Source: Nonomuraea indica (GTDB taxonomy: Bacteria > Actinomycetota > Actinomycetes > Streptosporangiales > Streptosporangiaceae). From it: a stretch of 64,000 nucleotides of DNA. The stretch lies in the NCBI RefSeq assembly GCF_002850745.1, contig NZ_KZ559473.1, positions 289,687 to 353,686 on the forward strand, given 5' to 3'. Below the pieces are notes generated by a model. The model saw only the letters and a program-made list of their open reading frames with translations. It was not told the origin of the DNA and did not search any database. Positions within the stretch are counted from its first letter, which is position 1. Each line of letters opens with the position of its first letter. Positions 1-9,484 of the stretch are shown piece after piece. Both the position numbers and the translations under genes were made by a program.

Positions 1-553
1 GGCTGGTGGCGGGCGCCCCGAACGACAGCTCCAGCAGGCCGCCCGGCTCCAGCTGCCGCAGCAGCATCGCCCGGAACTCGACCGTGGTGCGCCCGTCGTC
101 GGTGGTCAGCACGGGCGCCCGCCGCGTCGTCGGCGCGAGCACGGTCCCGCCCACCTTGAGCGGCCCGAACCCGTCGTCGGTGAACCGCTGGATGCCCGCG
201 GGGAACCCGCTGCCCCGCCGCAGGGTCGCGGCCAGCGGGTCGTCGGCGTCCATCAGCAGCCGGTGGGTGATCGACACCTTCACCTGCCGCCGCCGCTCGT
301 CCAGCCGCCCGTCGGGCACGCGGGCCAGGTCGGACTCCATGGCCCCGGTGACGGTCACCACGGTGGTGGCCTCCCGTTGGGGCGGCGCCTCGGGCCCTGA
401 GGGGTTCGTGACCGGTTCCCACGGCTCGGGCGGCGCGACGACCGCCGGCCGCCGAGGTTCGCCCACGGGCCGTGCCGTCGCCGTGCACCACACGACGGCC
501 CCCACCGAGAGCAGTGCCAGCCCGAACGCCAGGACGATCCGGAGGTACCCCAC
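1..553 (-). CDS. membrane-anchored hypothetical protein (3' end outside window)
   Basis: I do not recognise this family. The reading frame starts at a GTG (553), which gives an N-terminal hydrophobic segment at about residues 4-22 (LRIVLAFGLALLSVGAVVW), then a Pro-rich linker and a charged soluble part containing VTVTGAMESDL. This suggests a single-pass protein with most of its mass outside the cell. An AGGG-like stretch lies about 12 nt before the GTG. About 184 codons are visible and the frame is still open at base 1, so the gene is truncated by the window edge. The opposite-strand frame over the same bases has no recognisable content. It lies 69 bp downstream of, and on the same strand as, the membrane protein ending at 623. 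Function unknown. Confidence 0.6.
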   Translation of the reverse strand, partial: MGYLRIVLAFGLALLSVGAVVWCTATARPVGEPRRPAVVAPPEPWEPVTNPSGPEAPPQREATTVVTVTGAMESDLARVPDGRLDERRRQVKVSITHRLLMDADDPLAATLRRGSGFPAGIQRFTDDGFGPLKVGGTVLAPTTRRAPVLTTDDGRTTVEFRAMLLRQLEPGGLLELSFGAPATS

Positions 554-622
554 AGTGTGGATGATCCCTGCGAGGGCGCCGAGGTTCGCACTCGACCGGT
601 AACAGTGTTGTCACGACGCCTG

Positions 623-1633
623 TCAAGATGTCCGCACTGGACGGGGTTTGGGTGGGTACGGGGATGCGCTGTCGTCCGTGCGGCGGCGATGGTAGGCGAC
701 CGTGGCGGTGGCCAGCGCGGCCCCCCAGATCGGCCAGAAGCATTCCGGCAGCCACGCCCCCCATTCGGCCATCACGAACCGGCCCGCGACGGTCCAGCGG
801 ATGTAGGTGAGCCCGGCCACCGTGACGATGATCGAGACTGCCCCGGCCGGGATGACCGCCAGCAGCGGCGGCACGCGCCTGCCGCGCAGCCCGAACATCC
901 AGCGCGGGAACACCTCGCCCCACCGCTGGGTCAGCCCGAGGGTGAGCACGCCGCCGAACGCGCCGAAGGTCGCCAGATAGGCGCCGGCCAGCCAGAGGCC
1001 GTCCTCGCCCTCGGCCAGGAACTCCTCGCTCACGCCGAGCGGGATGCCCAGCGCCCACGCCCACCGGGTGGCGCAGTACACCAGAGGCACCGCGACCGCC
1101 ACGTACACCGCGATACGCCCGCGCTCCGGCGTGAACCAGCTCCGGCGCTGCCGGTGGCGTGTGCGGGCCAGCGCGGCGGCGGCCAGCAGCAGGCCGCCCA
1201 GCACGCACACGAGCTGGTTCAGCACCGGCCACGGCCAGGCGTCGGCGAAGGTGGCGCCGCCCAGGCCCCAGCCGAAGACGGGGGCGACCAGCAACAGCGG
1301 CGTATAGGCGACACCCATCATCAGGCGGGAGTCGGGGATCACCAGGACCAGCAGCGCGGCGATCGGCCAAGCCAGGAACACGGGCGCGCGGTGGCTGCCG
1401 CTGCGCGTCAGCGCCAGCGCCGTCACAGCGGTGAGCAGCGAGAAGGCGGCGATCCACCAGCCGAAGCGCGGTGTCGTGCCGGCCAGGACGGACAACGCCC
1501 CATCGGGGTCGGGATCGGCGGCGCCCCAGGGGTAGCCGGGCGCCCCCAGCGCCCACGCGACGCCGAGCACGCCGTAGCCCAGCGCCCACAACGCCGCGGC
1601 ATGGCCGTACCGGCCGGAAATGACGGTTCTCAT
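623..1633 (-). CDS. polytopic membrane protein of unknown function
   Basis: About 336 residues. There are repeated hydrophobic stretches, for example LWALGYGVLGVAWALG, FGWWIAAFSLLTAVTALAL, VFLAWPIAALLVLVIP, LNQLVCVLGGLLLAAAAL, IAVYVAVAVPLVYC and LLAVIPAGAVSIIVTVAGL, so roughly 8-10 membrane helices are likely. I do not recognise the family and see no catalytic motif. I chose the ATG at 1633. A GTG at 1684 in the same frame would add 17 residues, but it lies inside a palindromic repeat that looks like regulatory DNA. It is divergent from the histidine kinase at 1754, so the shared upstream region may couple it to that two-component system. The short Arg- and Pro-rich C-terminal tail is probably cytoplasmic. 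Confidence 0.75.
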   Translation of the reverse strand: MRTVISGRYGHAAALWALGYGVLGVAWALGAPGYPWGAADPDPDGALSVLAGTTPRFGWWIAAFSLLTAVTALALTRSGSHRAPVFLAWPIAALLVLVIPDSRLMMGVAYTPLLLVAPVFGWGLGGATFADAWPWPVLNQLVCVLGGLLLAAAALARTRHRQRRSWFTPERGRIAVYVAVAVPLVYCATRWAWALGIPLGVSEEFLAEGEDGLWLAGAYLATFGAFGGVLTLGLTQRWGEVFPRWMFGLRGRRVPPLLAVIPAGAVSIIVTVAGLTYIRWTVAGRFVMAEWGAWLPECFWPIWGAALATATVAYHRRRTDDSASPYPPKPRPVRTS

Positions 1634-1670
1634 GACCACCACGGTTCCGGGCGGCGGGTCTCCGGCCCAG

Positions 1671-1717
1671 ATGCCGTTCGGCACCCCTTCCCGCCGGCGA
1701 ACGTGCCGTTCGGCACC
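1671..1717. promoter_or_regulatory. two operator-like repeats upstream of the two-component system
   Basis: Two copies of a 15-bp element with inverted arms, (A/G)TGCCGTTCGGCACC, lie at 1671-1685 and 1703-1717, exactly 32 bp (about three helical turns) apart. They sit just upstream of a -10-like TATCGT at 1741-1746, where no good -35 is visible. That placement fits an activator site, and the NarL-type regulator encoded at 2803 is the obvious candidate (inference). Confidence 0.5.
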
Positions 1718-1740
1718 TGGGGGCGGACCTCACCCGGACG

Positions 1741-1756
1741 TATCGTTGCTCCGGTG
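1741..1756 (+). promoter_or_regulatory. leaderless -10 element of the histidine kinase gene
   Basis: TATCGT (1741-1746) lies 7 nt before the GTG at 1754. No Shine-Dalgarno sequence is present. The spacing matches the actinobacterial leaderless layout seen at several other genes in this window. Confidence 0.5.
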
Positions 1757-2887
1757 AGCATGATCTGGTGGGTCGTCGCCCTGGTGTCGGTGTCGCTCCC
1801 CGTAGCGGCGGCGGTGACCGCCCTGGCCCGGCCGCGGCTCAGGCCGCGACTGCCCGCGCCGGCGTACGCGGCGGCGGCCGTGTCCGCGGCCGTCACCCTG
1901 GCCTTCGCCACCGGCACGGCGCGGCCCGTCCCGGGGGCCGAAGCGCTCGCGATGGCCGAGAGCGTCGCTCTGATGGCCCTGGCCGGCCTGGTGGTCCGCC
2001 ACGTGCCGGCACGGCGGGCCGCGCCGGCGGCGCTGGCGGCGGGCCTGGCCTCGGCCGTCTGGCTGCTGCGCTTCTTCGTGCCCGCATCACCGCTCGAAGG
2101 AGTGGGAGCGGCCGCGTTCTGGGGGCTGGGCGCCCTGCTGGCCGCCGCGGTGGGCGCCCACCTGCGCGTTCTGGAGTCGCGGCAGGACCGCGCCCTGGCC
2201 GGCCTGCGCACCGACCTGCGGCTGCGGCTGGCCGCGGACCTGCACGACTTCGTCGCGCACGACATCAGCGAGATGGTGGCGCACGCCCAGGCGGGCAGAG
2301 CCGGGGGAGACCCGTCGCAGGCGCTCGAACGCGTCGAGGCCGCGGGCCAGCGGGCCCTGGCGATGCTCGACCGCACCCTGGACACGCTGCGCCACGACGG
2401 GTCCCGCACACCTCCCGGCGACCTGGACGGCATCCGCGAGGCGGCCGAGCGTTTCTCGGCCGCCGGCCCGGCCCGGGTCCACCTGCGCATGGAGCCGGGC
2501 GTGACGGCCACGGCGGACACCGCCGCACTCGCCTACCGCGTCGTGATCGAGGGACTCACCAACGTCCGGCGGCACGCCGGCGGAGCGCGGCGCGTCGAGC
2601 TGGACGTCGGAGCGGAGTCAGGGGCACTGCTGATCGCGCTGACCAACGACGGCGTGCGCCGCGCGCGCGGCGGCAGGCGCGGCGGGTCGGGATTGCCCGC
2701 CCTGACCGAGCTCGTCCGGGCGCAGGGCGGCGAACTGGCCGCGCGGCCCCTGCCCGGCGGGTGGCGGCTGACGGCCCGCCTGCCGCTGGCACAATCGCTG
2801 GAGTGGCCACCCGCATCCTCATCGCCGACGACCAGGAAGGCATCCGCAGTGCCTTCCGCATCATCCTCGACGCCCAGCCCGACATGA
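1754..2887 (+). CDS. sensor histidine kinase, HisKA_3/NarX type
   Basis: 377 residues. The N-terminal half holds four or more hydrophobic segments (about residues 3-25, 38-55, 63-82, 90-108, 116-136) with no large sensor domain, so the signal is probably sensed in the membrane. The dimerisation motif DLHDFVAHDISEM places the phospho-accepting His at about 164. The HATPase domain follows, with an N-box (IEGLTNVRRH) and a glycine-rich GGSGLPALTE. It should phosphorylate the response regulator at 2803. The GTG at 1754 is chosen because of the leaderless -10; an ATG two codons in (1760) is the alternative. The first in-frame stop is at 2887, so the gene overlaps its partner by 85 nt and ends in a Ser/Pro-rich tail that is simply the partner's DNA read in another frame. 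Confidence 0.88.
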   Translation: MSMIWWVVALVSVSLPVAAAVTALARPRLRPRLPAPAYAAAAVSAAVTLAFATGTARPVPGAEALAMAESVALMALAGLVVRHVPARRAAPAALAAGLASAVWLLRFFVPASPLEGVGAAAFWGLGALLAAAVGAHLRVLESRQDRALAGLRTDLRLRLAADLHDFVAHDISEMVAHAQAGRAGGDPSQALERVEAAGQRALAMLDRTLDTLRHDGSRTPPGDLDGIREAAERFSAAGPARVHLRMEPGVTATADTAALAYRVVIEGLTNVRRHAGGARRVELDVGAESGALLIALTNDGVRRARGGRRGGSGLPALTELVRAQGGELAARPLPGGWRLTARLPLAQSLEWPPASSSPTTRKASAVPSASSSTPSPT

Positions 2888-3432
2888 CCGTCGTCGCCGA
2901 GGCCGCCGACGGCCGCACCGCCATCGACACCGCCACGGCGATCCGGCCCGACGTGGTGCTCGCCGACATCCGCATGCCGGGAGCCGACGGCATCGAGGTG
3001 GCCCGCGCCCTGGCCGGCACCGGCATCCACGTGGTGATCGTCACCACGTTCGGGCTCGACGAGTACGTGCACACCGCCCTGCGCCACGGCGCCTCCGGGT
3101 TCGTGCTGAAGCGGTCCGGCCCCGCCCTGCTCGTCGAGGCGGTCCGGGCCGCCATGAACGGCGACATGCTCATCAGCCCGCAACTGACCGTCCGGCTGCT
3201 GCGCGAGCGGGGCCTGCCGCGGCAGACGTCCGACGTCGTCCTGACCGAGCGCGAGGACGAGATCGTGCGGCTGCTCGCGGGAGGCAGGACCAACGCCGAG
3301 ATCGCGGCCGAGCTCTTCCTCTCCCCGGGCACGGTCAAGAACCACGTCGCGGCCGTCCAGCGCAAGACCGGGGCGCGCAACCGGGTCGCCGTCGCGGCCT
3401 GGGCCTGGGCCACCGGCAGAGCCGAACCGTGA
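2803..3432 (+). CDS. NarL/FixJ-type response regulator
   Basis: 209 residues. The receiver domain has the acidic pair at D9-D10, the phospho-acceptor D55 in VVLADIRMPG, the TT pair in VIVTTFG and the Lys of FVLKRSG. The LuxR-type helix-turn-helix spans about residues 145-200 (LTEREDEIVRLL, then TNAEIAAELFLSPGTVKNH). It is the cognate regulator of the overlapping kinase gene; the two are translationally coupled through the 85-nt overlap. The start is a GTG with GGAG immediately before it. The target is unknown, but the paired repeats at 1671-1717 suggest autoregulation and possible control of the divergent membrane protein. Confidence 0.92.
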   Translation: MATRILIADDQEGIRSAFRIILDAQPDMTVVAEAADGRTAIDTATAIRPDVVLADIRMPGADGIEVARALAGTGIHVVIVTTFGLDEYVHTALRHGASGFVLKRSGPALLVEAVRAAMNGDMLISPQLTVRLLRERGLPRQTSDVVLTEREDEIVRLLAGGRTNAEIAAELFLSPGTVKNHVAAVQRKTGARNRVAVAAWAWATGRAEP

Positions 3433-3454
3433 CCGGGTGAACCGGTCCGGAAAC

Positions 3455-3500
3455 GCCGGAAGCCGCCCCGGCCGTGCTGACGGCTCGGGGCGGCTCCGGC
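3455..3500. terminator. bidirectional terminator hairpin
   Basis: Long inverted repeat with AGCCGCCCCG plus GCCGT on one side and ACGGC plus CGGGGCGGCT on the other, around a 4-nt loop (3461-3495), extended by GCCGGA/TCCGG. It lies between the convergent response regulator and typA genes. No U-tract, as is usual in actinomycetes. Confidence 0.6.
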
Positions 3501-3524
3501 GGGTGCGCGGACCGGCGGCTCGGG

Positions 3525-5375
<1,851 letters not shown>

Positions 5376-5550
5376 GATGACGTCTCGCTCTGTGTCGTGG
5401 GGGCCGCCGCGCGATGTCGCGGCGCCATCAAGTCTAGTTGATCCCTTCTGATGCCCTCGGCGTCCACCCGTTCCGGCGGCGCGGACGACCTCCGGGGGCC
5501 CGCGGAGGTCCCCGGAGGCCTGCGGAGGTCCGTGGGCGTCGCACGTACAT

Positions 5551-5574
5551 ATGCGGTTGCACATTTGTGCGCAT
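5551..5574. promoter_or_regulatory. nested palindrome upstream of the ANL-like gene
   Basis: Outer arms ATGCG/CGCAT enclose inner arms GCAC/GTGC around ATTT. It is centred about 35 bp upstream of the -10 at 5596, so an operator is plausible. The neighbouring LuxR-type regulator is a candidate binder (inference). Confidence 0.35.
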
Positions 5575-5595
5575 GCCCGCGCGGCTCGGGGTCCC

Positions 5596-5610
5596 TACCT
5601 TGGCGACATG
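5596..5610 (+). promoter_or_regulatory. leaderless -10 element
   Basis: TACCTT (5596-5601), 6 nt before the ATG at 5608; no Shine-Dalgarno sequence. Confidence 0.5.
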
Positions 5611-6348
5611 ACCTGGACAGAGCTGGTGATGGGGGCGGCCCCGACGCGCGGCGACCAGCCCGCGGTGACCGACGTGCGCACCGGCGAGGTCCTCTCCCAT
5701 GCGGCCTTCGCCCGGCGGGTCAGCCGGGCGGCCGCCGGGCTGCGCCGGCACGGTCTGCGCTACGGCGACCGGGTGCTCGTCGACGTGCCGCTCGGTGCCG
5801 GGTTCGCCGTGGCGGTGCACGCGGTGGCCTGGTCGGGCGGGGTGGCCGTGCTGGGCTCGCGGGGCGCCGCCCGCATGATGATCGTCCACCGCCGCCTCGC
5901 GCCCGCCGCCGAGGTGGAGCGGGTGTTCTCCCTGGAGCCGGTCCCGGGCGCGACGCCGTTCGCGGAGCTGGTGGGGGAGCAGACCGTGGAGTTCGGGCCG
6001 CTGGCCGGGCCCGCGCTCGGCGTGGACGGCGGGCGGGTCCTGCACCACGACGAGCTGGCTGACGACCTGCGCGCACTGTCCGCCCGCGTCGTCCTCGACA
6101 AGGACGACGTGGTGCTCACTGCGGTGAGCGACATCGTCAAGGGGTTGCGCGTGCTCGACCTGACCCTGATGTCGGGCGCGCACGCGGTGGTCGCCCAGGA
6201 GCCGACGCTGACGGGCTGCCGCGTGCTGGCCCACGAGCACGCCGCGACCGTCGCCGTCGCCCCGTTCGAGCTGGCGAGGCGGCTGGCCGGCGATCCGTCG
6301 CTGCGTGTCGTCGACGAAAGGGCGCTGGCCGGTTCGCTGGCCCTGTGA
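5608..6348 (+). CDS. truncated adenylate-forming (ANL) domain protein
   Basis: 246 residues resembling only the N-terminal half of an acyl-CoA synthetase/AMP-binding enzyme. It has the opening pattern GDQPAVTDVRTGEVLSHAAFARRVSRAAAGLRRHGLRYGDRVLV, followed by a Gly/Ala-rich region (AVAWSGGVAVLGS). A full enzyme is about 500-600 residues. The Ser/Thr/Gly-rich P-loop (TSGTTGxPK) is absent and there is no C-terminal lid, so adenylation is unlikely. The later segment HHDELADDLRAL resembles the stretch that normally follows the P-loop, so a central piece seems to have been lost. A second, shorter relative lies at 9045, and a LuxR-type regulator sits between them. It could be a ligand-binding or regulatory remnant. 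The start is set by the leaderless promoter; an ATG at 5551 lies inside a palindrome. Confidence 0.7.
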   Translation: MTWTELVMGAAPTRGDQPAVTDVRTGEVLSHAAFARRVSRAAAGLRRHGLRYGDRVLVDVPLGAGFAVAVHAVAWSGGVAVLGSRGAARMMIVHRRLAPAAEVERVFSLEPVPGATPFAELVGEQTVEFGPLAGPALGVDGGRVLHHDELADDLRALSARVVLDKDDVVLTAVSDIVKGLRVLDLTLMSGAHAVVAQEPTLTGCRVLAHEHAATVAVAPFELARRLAGDPSLRVVDERALAGSLAL

Positions 6349-6388
6349 AAAGTGCGAGACTGTGGGAGAGTGTGATCCTTCCGCGACG

Positions 6389-6403
6389 CAGGGTGACCAC
6401 ATG
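6389..6403 (+). promoter_or_regulatory. possible leaderless -10 or weak ribosome binding site
   Basis: CAGGGT (6389-6394), 6 nt before the ATG at 6401. The spacing matches the TANNNT leaderless sites nearby, but AGGG could equally act as a ribosome binding site. Confidence 0.3.
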
Positions 6404-8989
6404 CCGCAGCCCCCCAGGCACAACCTTCCGGCCGAGCCCAACCGCTTCGTCGGGCGGGACAGAGATCTCGACGAGCTGTGCGAGCTGCTCGCCGACACGC
6501 GCGTGGTGACACTGTGCGGAGTCGGCGGCATCGGCAAGACCCGCCTCGCCCTGCGCGTGGCCGCCCGGCTCGTGCCCGCTTATCCGGCGGGCGTCTGGCT
6601 GGTGGAGCTGGCCAGGATCGGCCACGCCGAGCAGATCGAGCGGGAGCTGGCCAGAGTCCTCGGCGTGCGCGAGGAGAGCGGCCGGCCGCTGCTCGACACC
6701 GTGGCCGCGCGGCTCGGTGACGCGCGCTGCCTGCTCGTCCTCGACAACTGCGAGCACCTGGTCGACCGGTGCGCCGAGGTGAGCGCCCGGCTGGTGGCGG
6801 CCTGCCGGCGGCTCGGCATCCTGGCCACCAGCAGGGAGCCGTTGCGCATCGCCGGCGAGCTGGTCTGGCGGGTGCCACCGCTCGACCTGCCCGAGCCCGG
6901 CCCGCCCCGTCCCGGCGCGCCGCTCGCGGAGGCGGTGCGGCTGTTCCTCGACCGGGCCGCCGCCGTCGGCACCCGGCTGGGGGAGGAGAGCCTCGCCGAC
7001 ACCGTGCGCCTCTGCCGGGCCCTCGACGGGCTGCCGCTCGCGCTGGAGCTTGCCGCGGCGCGCACGAGCATGCTCAGCCCCGGCCAGATCGCCGACCGCC
7101 TCGACGACCGTTTCTCCCTGCTGACCACGGGCGGCCGGACGGCGCCCGCCAGGCAGCGCACGCTGCTCGCGGCCGTCGAGTGGAGCCACGACCTGCTGCC
7201 GGCCCGCGAGCAGGTGCTGCTGCGCCGGCTGTCGGTGTTCGCCGGGGCGTTCGACCTCGACCTGGCCGAGCGGGTCTGCGCCGGCCCGCCCCTGGCCCCG
7301 GCGGAGATCGTCGAGCTGCTGGGCGGCCTCGTCGACAAGTCGCTGGTGCAGTGCGACGAGGACCGCAGGCGCTACCGGCTGCTGGAGACCATCAAACGGT
7401 TCGCGGCGGGGCGGCTGGCGGATGCGGGTGAGCTCGACGAGGTCCGCGACCGCCACCTGGGCGCCCTGTGCGAGCTGCAGCGCGGCCACTTCACCACCGA
7501 GCTGGTCGAGCCGCGCGTGCCGTGGCCGCGCCGGCTGGCCGCGCTGAGCGCCGGCCGCGCGCTGGTCGACGACCTGCGGGTGGCGCTCGACTGGGCGGTC
7601 GAGTCCCGCAACGTGCCGCTCGGGCTCCAGCTGTGCTTCCACAGCACGGGCCTGCTGCCGGTCGGCGGCCTGACGGAGATCGTGGGCTGGGCCGAGCGGC
7701 TGCTCGCGCTCGACCTGTCCGGCGTGCCCGGCTGGCAGGTCGCCCAGGCCAAGGCCTACCTCGCCTACGGGCTGGAGGCGCGCGACGAGCTCGAACGCGC
7801 GCTGCGGCTGGCCCGGGAGGCCATTGACGGGCTCGACGGCGCCGGCCCGTACGCGATGGGCGTGATGCACAGCCTGTTCGTGATGGTCCTGCTGCGCCTC
7901 GGGCGGCCGGAGGAGGCGCTGCTCCACGCCCAGCAGGGCCTGGAGCTGGCCGACGCCGGCGACGACCCGTGGAACCAGGCCTCCGGGCTGGCCGGGCTGT
8001 CGGCCGTGGCGCTCGTCCGGGGGCGGTTGCGCGAGGCCCAGCGGCACGGCGAGGAGGCCCTGCGGCGGGCCGGCGAGCACGGCCATCGGTGGATCATGGC
8101 GAGGGCGGCGACGCAGCTCGGCGCGGTGGCCGAGGCGCGCGGCGACCTCATGACCGCGATGTCCCACTACGAGACGGCCGTGCCGTGGCTGTGCGAGCTC
8201 GGCAGCGGCGTGGAGCTGGCCCGCTGCCTCGCGCGCGGCGGCAGGGTGGCGGCGATGCTGCACGAGTTCCCGGCGGCCAGGGAGCGCCTCGGCCGCAGCC
8301 TCGCGCTCAGCCGGTGCACCGGGCAGCGGCAGGGCGTGGCCCGGTGCCTGGTCGGGCTGTCGGTGCTGGCCGAGGCCGAGGGTGATCTCGAAGGCGCCGT
8401 GCTGACCGCCGCGGCGGCCGCGGGACTGCGGGAGGAGATCCGCCAGCACAGCGTGAGCAGCCGCACCGAGGGGCTGCTCGCCCGGGCCCGGGGCAAGCTC
8501 GGTGACGCCCGTACCGTCGCGCTCTGGGCGCGGGGCAGGGCGATGGCCCCCGACGAAGCCGCCCGCCACGTCCTCGACGGTGCCGTCACGGCCGGCCGGG
8601 AGGGTGCGGCGCCCGCCGGTGACGCCACGGTCCTGCCCGGCGCCGTCCCGCCCGCCCCGCAGGTGACGGGGGCCGCGGACGAGGTCCTGTCCCCGAGGGC
8701 CGCCCGATCGCCCTCCGGGGTGTCGGCGGTGGGGACGGTCGCCGCCGGGATGGTCGGCGCGGTCACGGCTCTCTCCGCCGCCGGTGCCGGTTCGCCGTTG
8801 ACGGCTCGCGAGCAGGAGATCGCCGCGTTGCTGACCCGGGGGCTGTCCAACCGGGCCATCGCCGAGGAGCTCGTGATCAGTCCGGCGACGGTGGCGCGGC
8901 ACATCGCCAACATCATGGACAAGCTGGGCCACACCTCCCGGGCACAGATCGCGGTGTGGGCGGCCGAGTACCTGAGGGTGTCTGCATAG
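6401..8989 (+). CDS. LuxR-family regulator with ATPase and TPR-like domains
   Basis: 862 residues. NB-ARC/STAND-type ATPase at the N-terminus: Walker A GVGGIGKT at about 40-47, Walker B LLVLDNCEHL at about 111-120, sensor-like TSREPLRIAGE, and GLPLALELAAAR. A long helical, TPR-like middle follows (repeated Ala/Leu/Arg-rich pairs, about 380-720), then a Gly/Ala/Pro-rich linker and a C-terminal LuxR helix-turn-helix (LTAREQEIAALLTRGLSNRAIAEELVISPATVARHI, last 65 residues). This layout is known for ATP-dependent transcriptional switches. It lies between the two ANL-fragment genes, which are likely targets or partners. The start at 6401 (MPQPPRHNLPAEPNRFVGRD) is chosen because the FVGR motif that opens such proteins follows directly; upstream ATGs add unrelated sequence. 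Confidence 0.9.
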   Translation: MPQPPRHNLPAEPNRFVGRDRDLDELCELLADTRVVTLCGVGGIGKTRLALRVAARLVPAYPAGVWLVELARIGHAEQIERELARVLGVREESGRPLLDTVAARLGDARCLLVLDNCEHLVDRCAEVSARLVAACRRLGILATSREPLRIAGELVWRVPPLDLPEPGPPRPGAPLAEAVRLFLDRAAAVGTRLGEESLADTVRLCRALDGLPLALELAAARTSMLSPGQIADRLDDRFSLLTTGGRTAPARQRTLLAAVEWSHDLLPAREQVLLRRLSVFAGAFDLDLAERVCAGPPLAPAEIVELLGGLVDKSLVQCDEDRRRYRLLETIKRFAAGRLADAGELDEVRDRHLGALCELQRGHFTTELVEPRVPWPRRLAALSAGRALVDDLRVALDWAVESRNVPLGLQLCFHSTGLLPVGGLTEIVGWAERLLALDLSGVPGWQVAQAKAYLAYGLEARDELERALRLAREAIDGLDGAGPYAMGVMHSLFVMVLLRLGRPEEALLHAQQGLELADAGDDPWNQASGLAGLSAVALVRGRLREAQRHGEEALRRAGEHGHRWIMARAATQLGAVAEARGDLMTAMSHYETAVPWLCELGSGVELARCLARGGRVAAMLHEFPAARERLGRSLALSRCTGQRQGVARCLVGLSVLAEAEGDLEGAVLTAAAAAGLREEIRQHSVSSRTEGLLARARGKLGDARTVALWARGRAMAPDEAARHVLDGAVTAGREGAAPAGDATVLPGAVPPAPQVTGAADEVLSPRAARSPSGVSAVGTVAAGMVGAVTALSAAGAGSPLTAREQEIAALLTRGLSNRAIAEELVISPATVARHIANIMDKLGHTSRAQIAVWAAEYLRVSA

Positions 8990-9032
8990 GCATCTGCATA
9001 TTCCGCCCCATGTCGGGATGAGACGTCCTGCC

Positions 9033-9047
9033 TACCGTGGGTGTATG
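9033..9047 (+). promoter_or_regulatory. leaderless -10 element
   Basis: TACCGT (9033-9038), 6 nt before the ATG at 9045. It closely matches the element before the sister gene at 5608 (CCTACCTTGG there, CCTACCGTGG here). Confidence 0.5.
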
Positions 9048-9416
9048 GGTGAGCGCATCGTCATGGTCGACTCGGGCACGGGGCTGGGTCTCACCGAAGG
9101 GCAGCTCGACGCGCGGTCGGCCGCCGCGTCCCTGCAGTTGCGGCGCCGCGGGGTGCGGGCGGGCGATTCGGTGCTCGTCTGCCTGCCGGTGGGGCCCGAC
9201 CTGCTGGTGGCGACCGACGCGGTGATCGCGGCGGGCGGCGTCGTCTGGCCGGTGCCGCCCGAGCTGGACGCTCCGGCCCTGCGCCGGCGCATCCTGGCCA
9301 GCCGCGCGCGGCTGATGATCTCCGATCTGCCGCACGCCGTGGACGCGGCCGACGGGTCGCGTGTCCGGATGGTGGTGGGCGTGGCCGACCTGGACGCCCC
9401 ACACCCCGACGCGTGA
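9045..9416 (+). CDS. very short ANL-domain fragment protein
   Basis: 123 residues that correspond to about the first 120 residues of an AMP-binding enzyme: LTEGQLDARSAAASLQLRRRGVRAGDSVLVCLPVGPDLLVATDAVIAAGGVVWPVPPELDAPALRRRILASRARLMISD. No adenylation motif is present. The frame is intact with its own leaderless promoter, so it looks like an expressed small protein rather than decaying debris. It relates to the gene at 5608 by domain and by promoter sequence, and the pair brackets the LuxR-type regulator. Role unknown; binding of an acyl or aryl ligand, or of a full-length synthetase, is conceivable. Confidence 0.65.
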   Translation: MGERIVMVDSGTGLGLTEGQLDARSAAASLQLRRRGVRAGDSVLVCLPVGPDLLVATDAVIAAGGVVWPVPPELDAPALRRRILASRARLMISDLPHAVDAADGSRVRMVVGVADLDAPHPDA

Positions 9417-9469
9417 GCGCACGTGGCGGCGTGGCCCGGCGTCCTGCCGGCGTGGCCCATGGCCGACCG

Positions 9470-9484
9470 TAGGCTCGGGGTATG
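9470..9484 (+). promoter_or_regulatory. leaderless -10 element
   Basis: TAGGCT (9470-9475), 6 nt before the ATG at 9482; no ribosome binding site. Confidence 0.5.

Noticed and set aside
557..1753. N-terminal extension of the histidine kinase frame back to 557
   Set aside because: The added 400 residues are an antisense reading of the membrane protein gene; the kinase begins at 1754 with a leaderless promoter.
6137..8932. 931-codon minus-strand frame opposite the LuxR-type regulator
   Set aside because: Gln/Arg/Gly/Pro-rich with no domain; mirror of a clearly conserved plus-strand protein.
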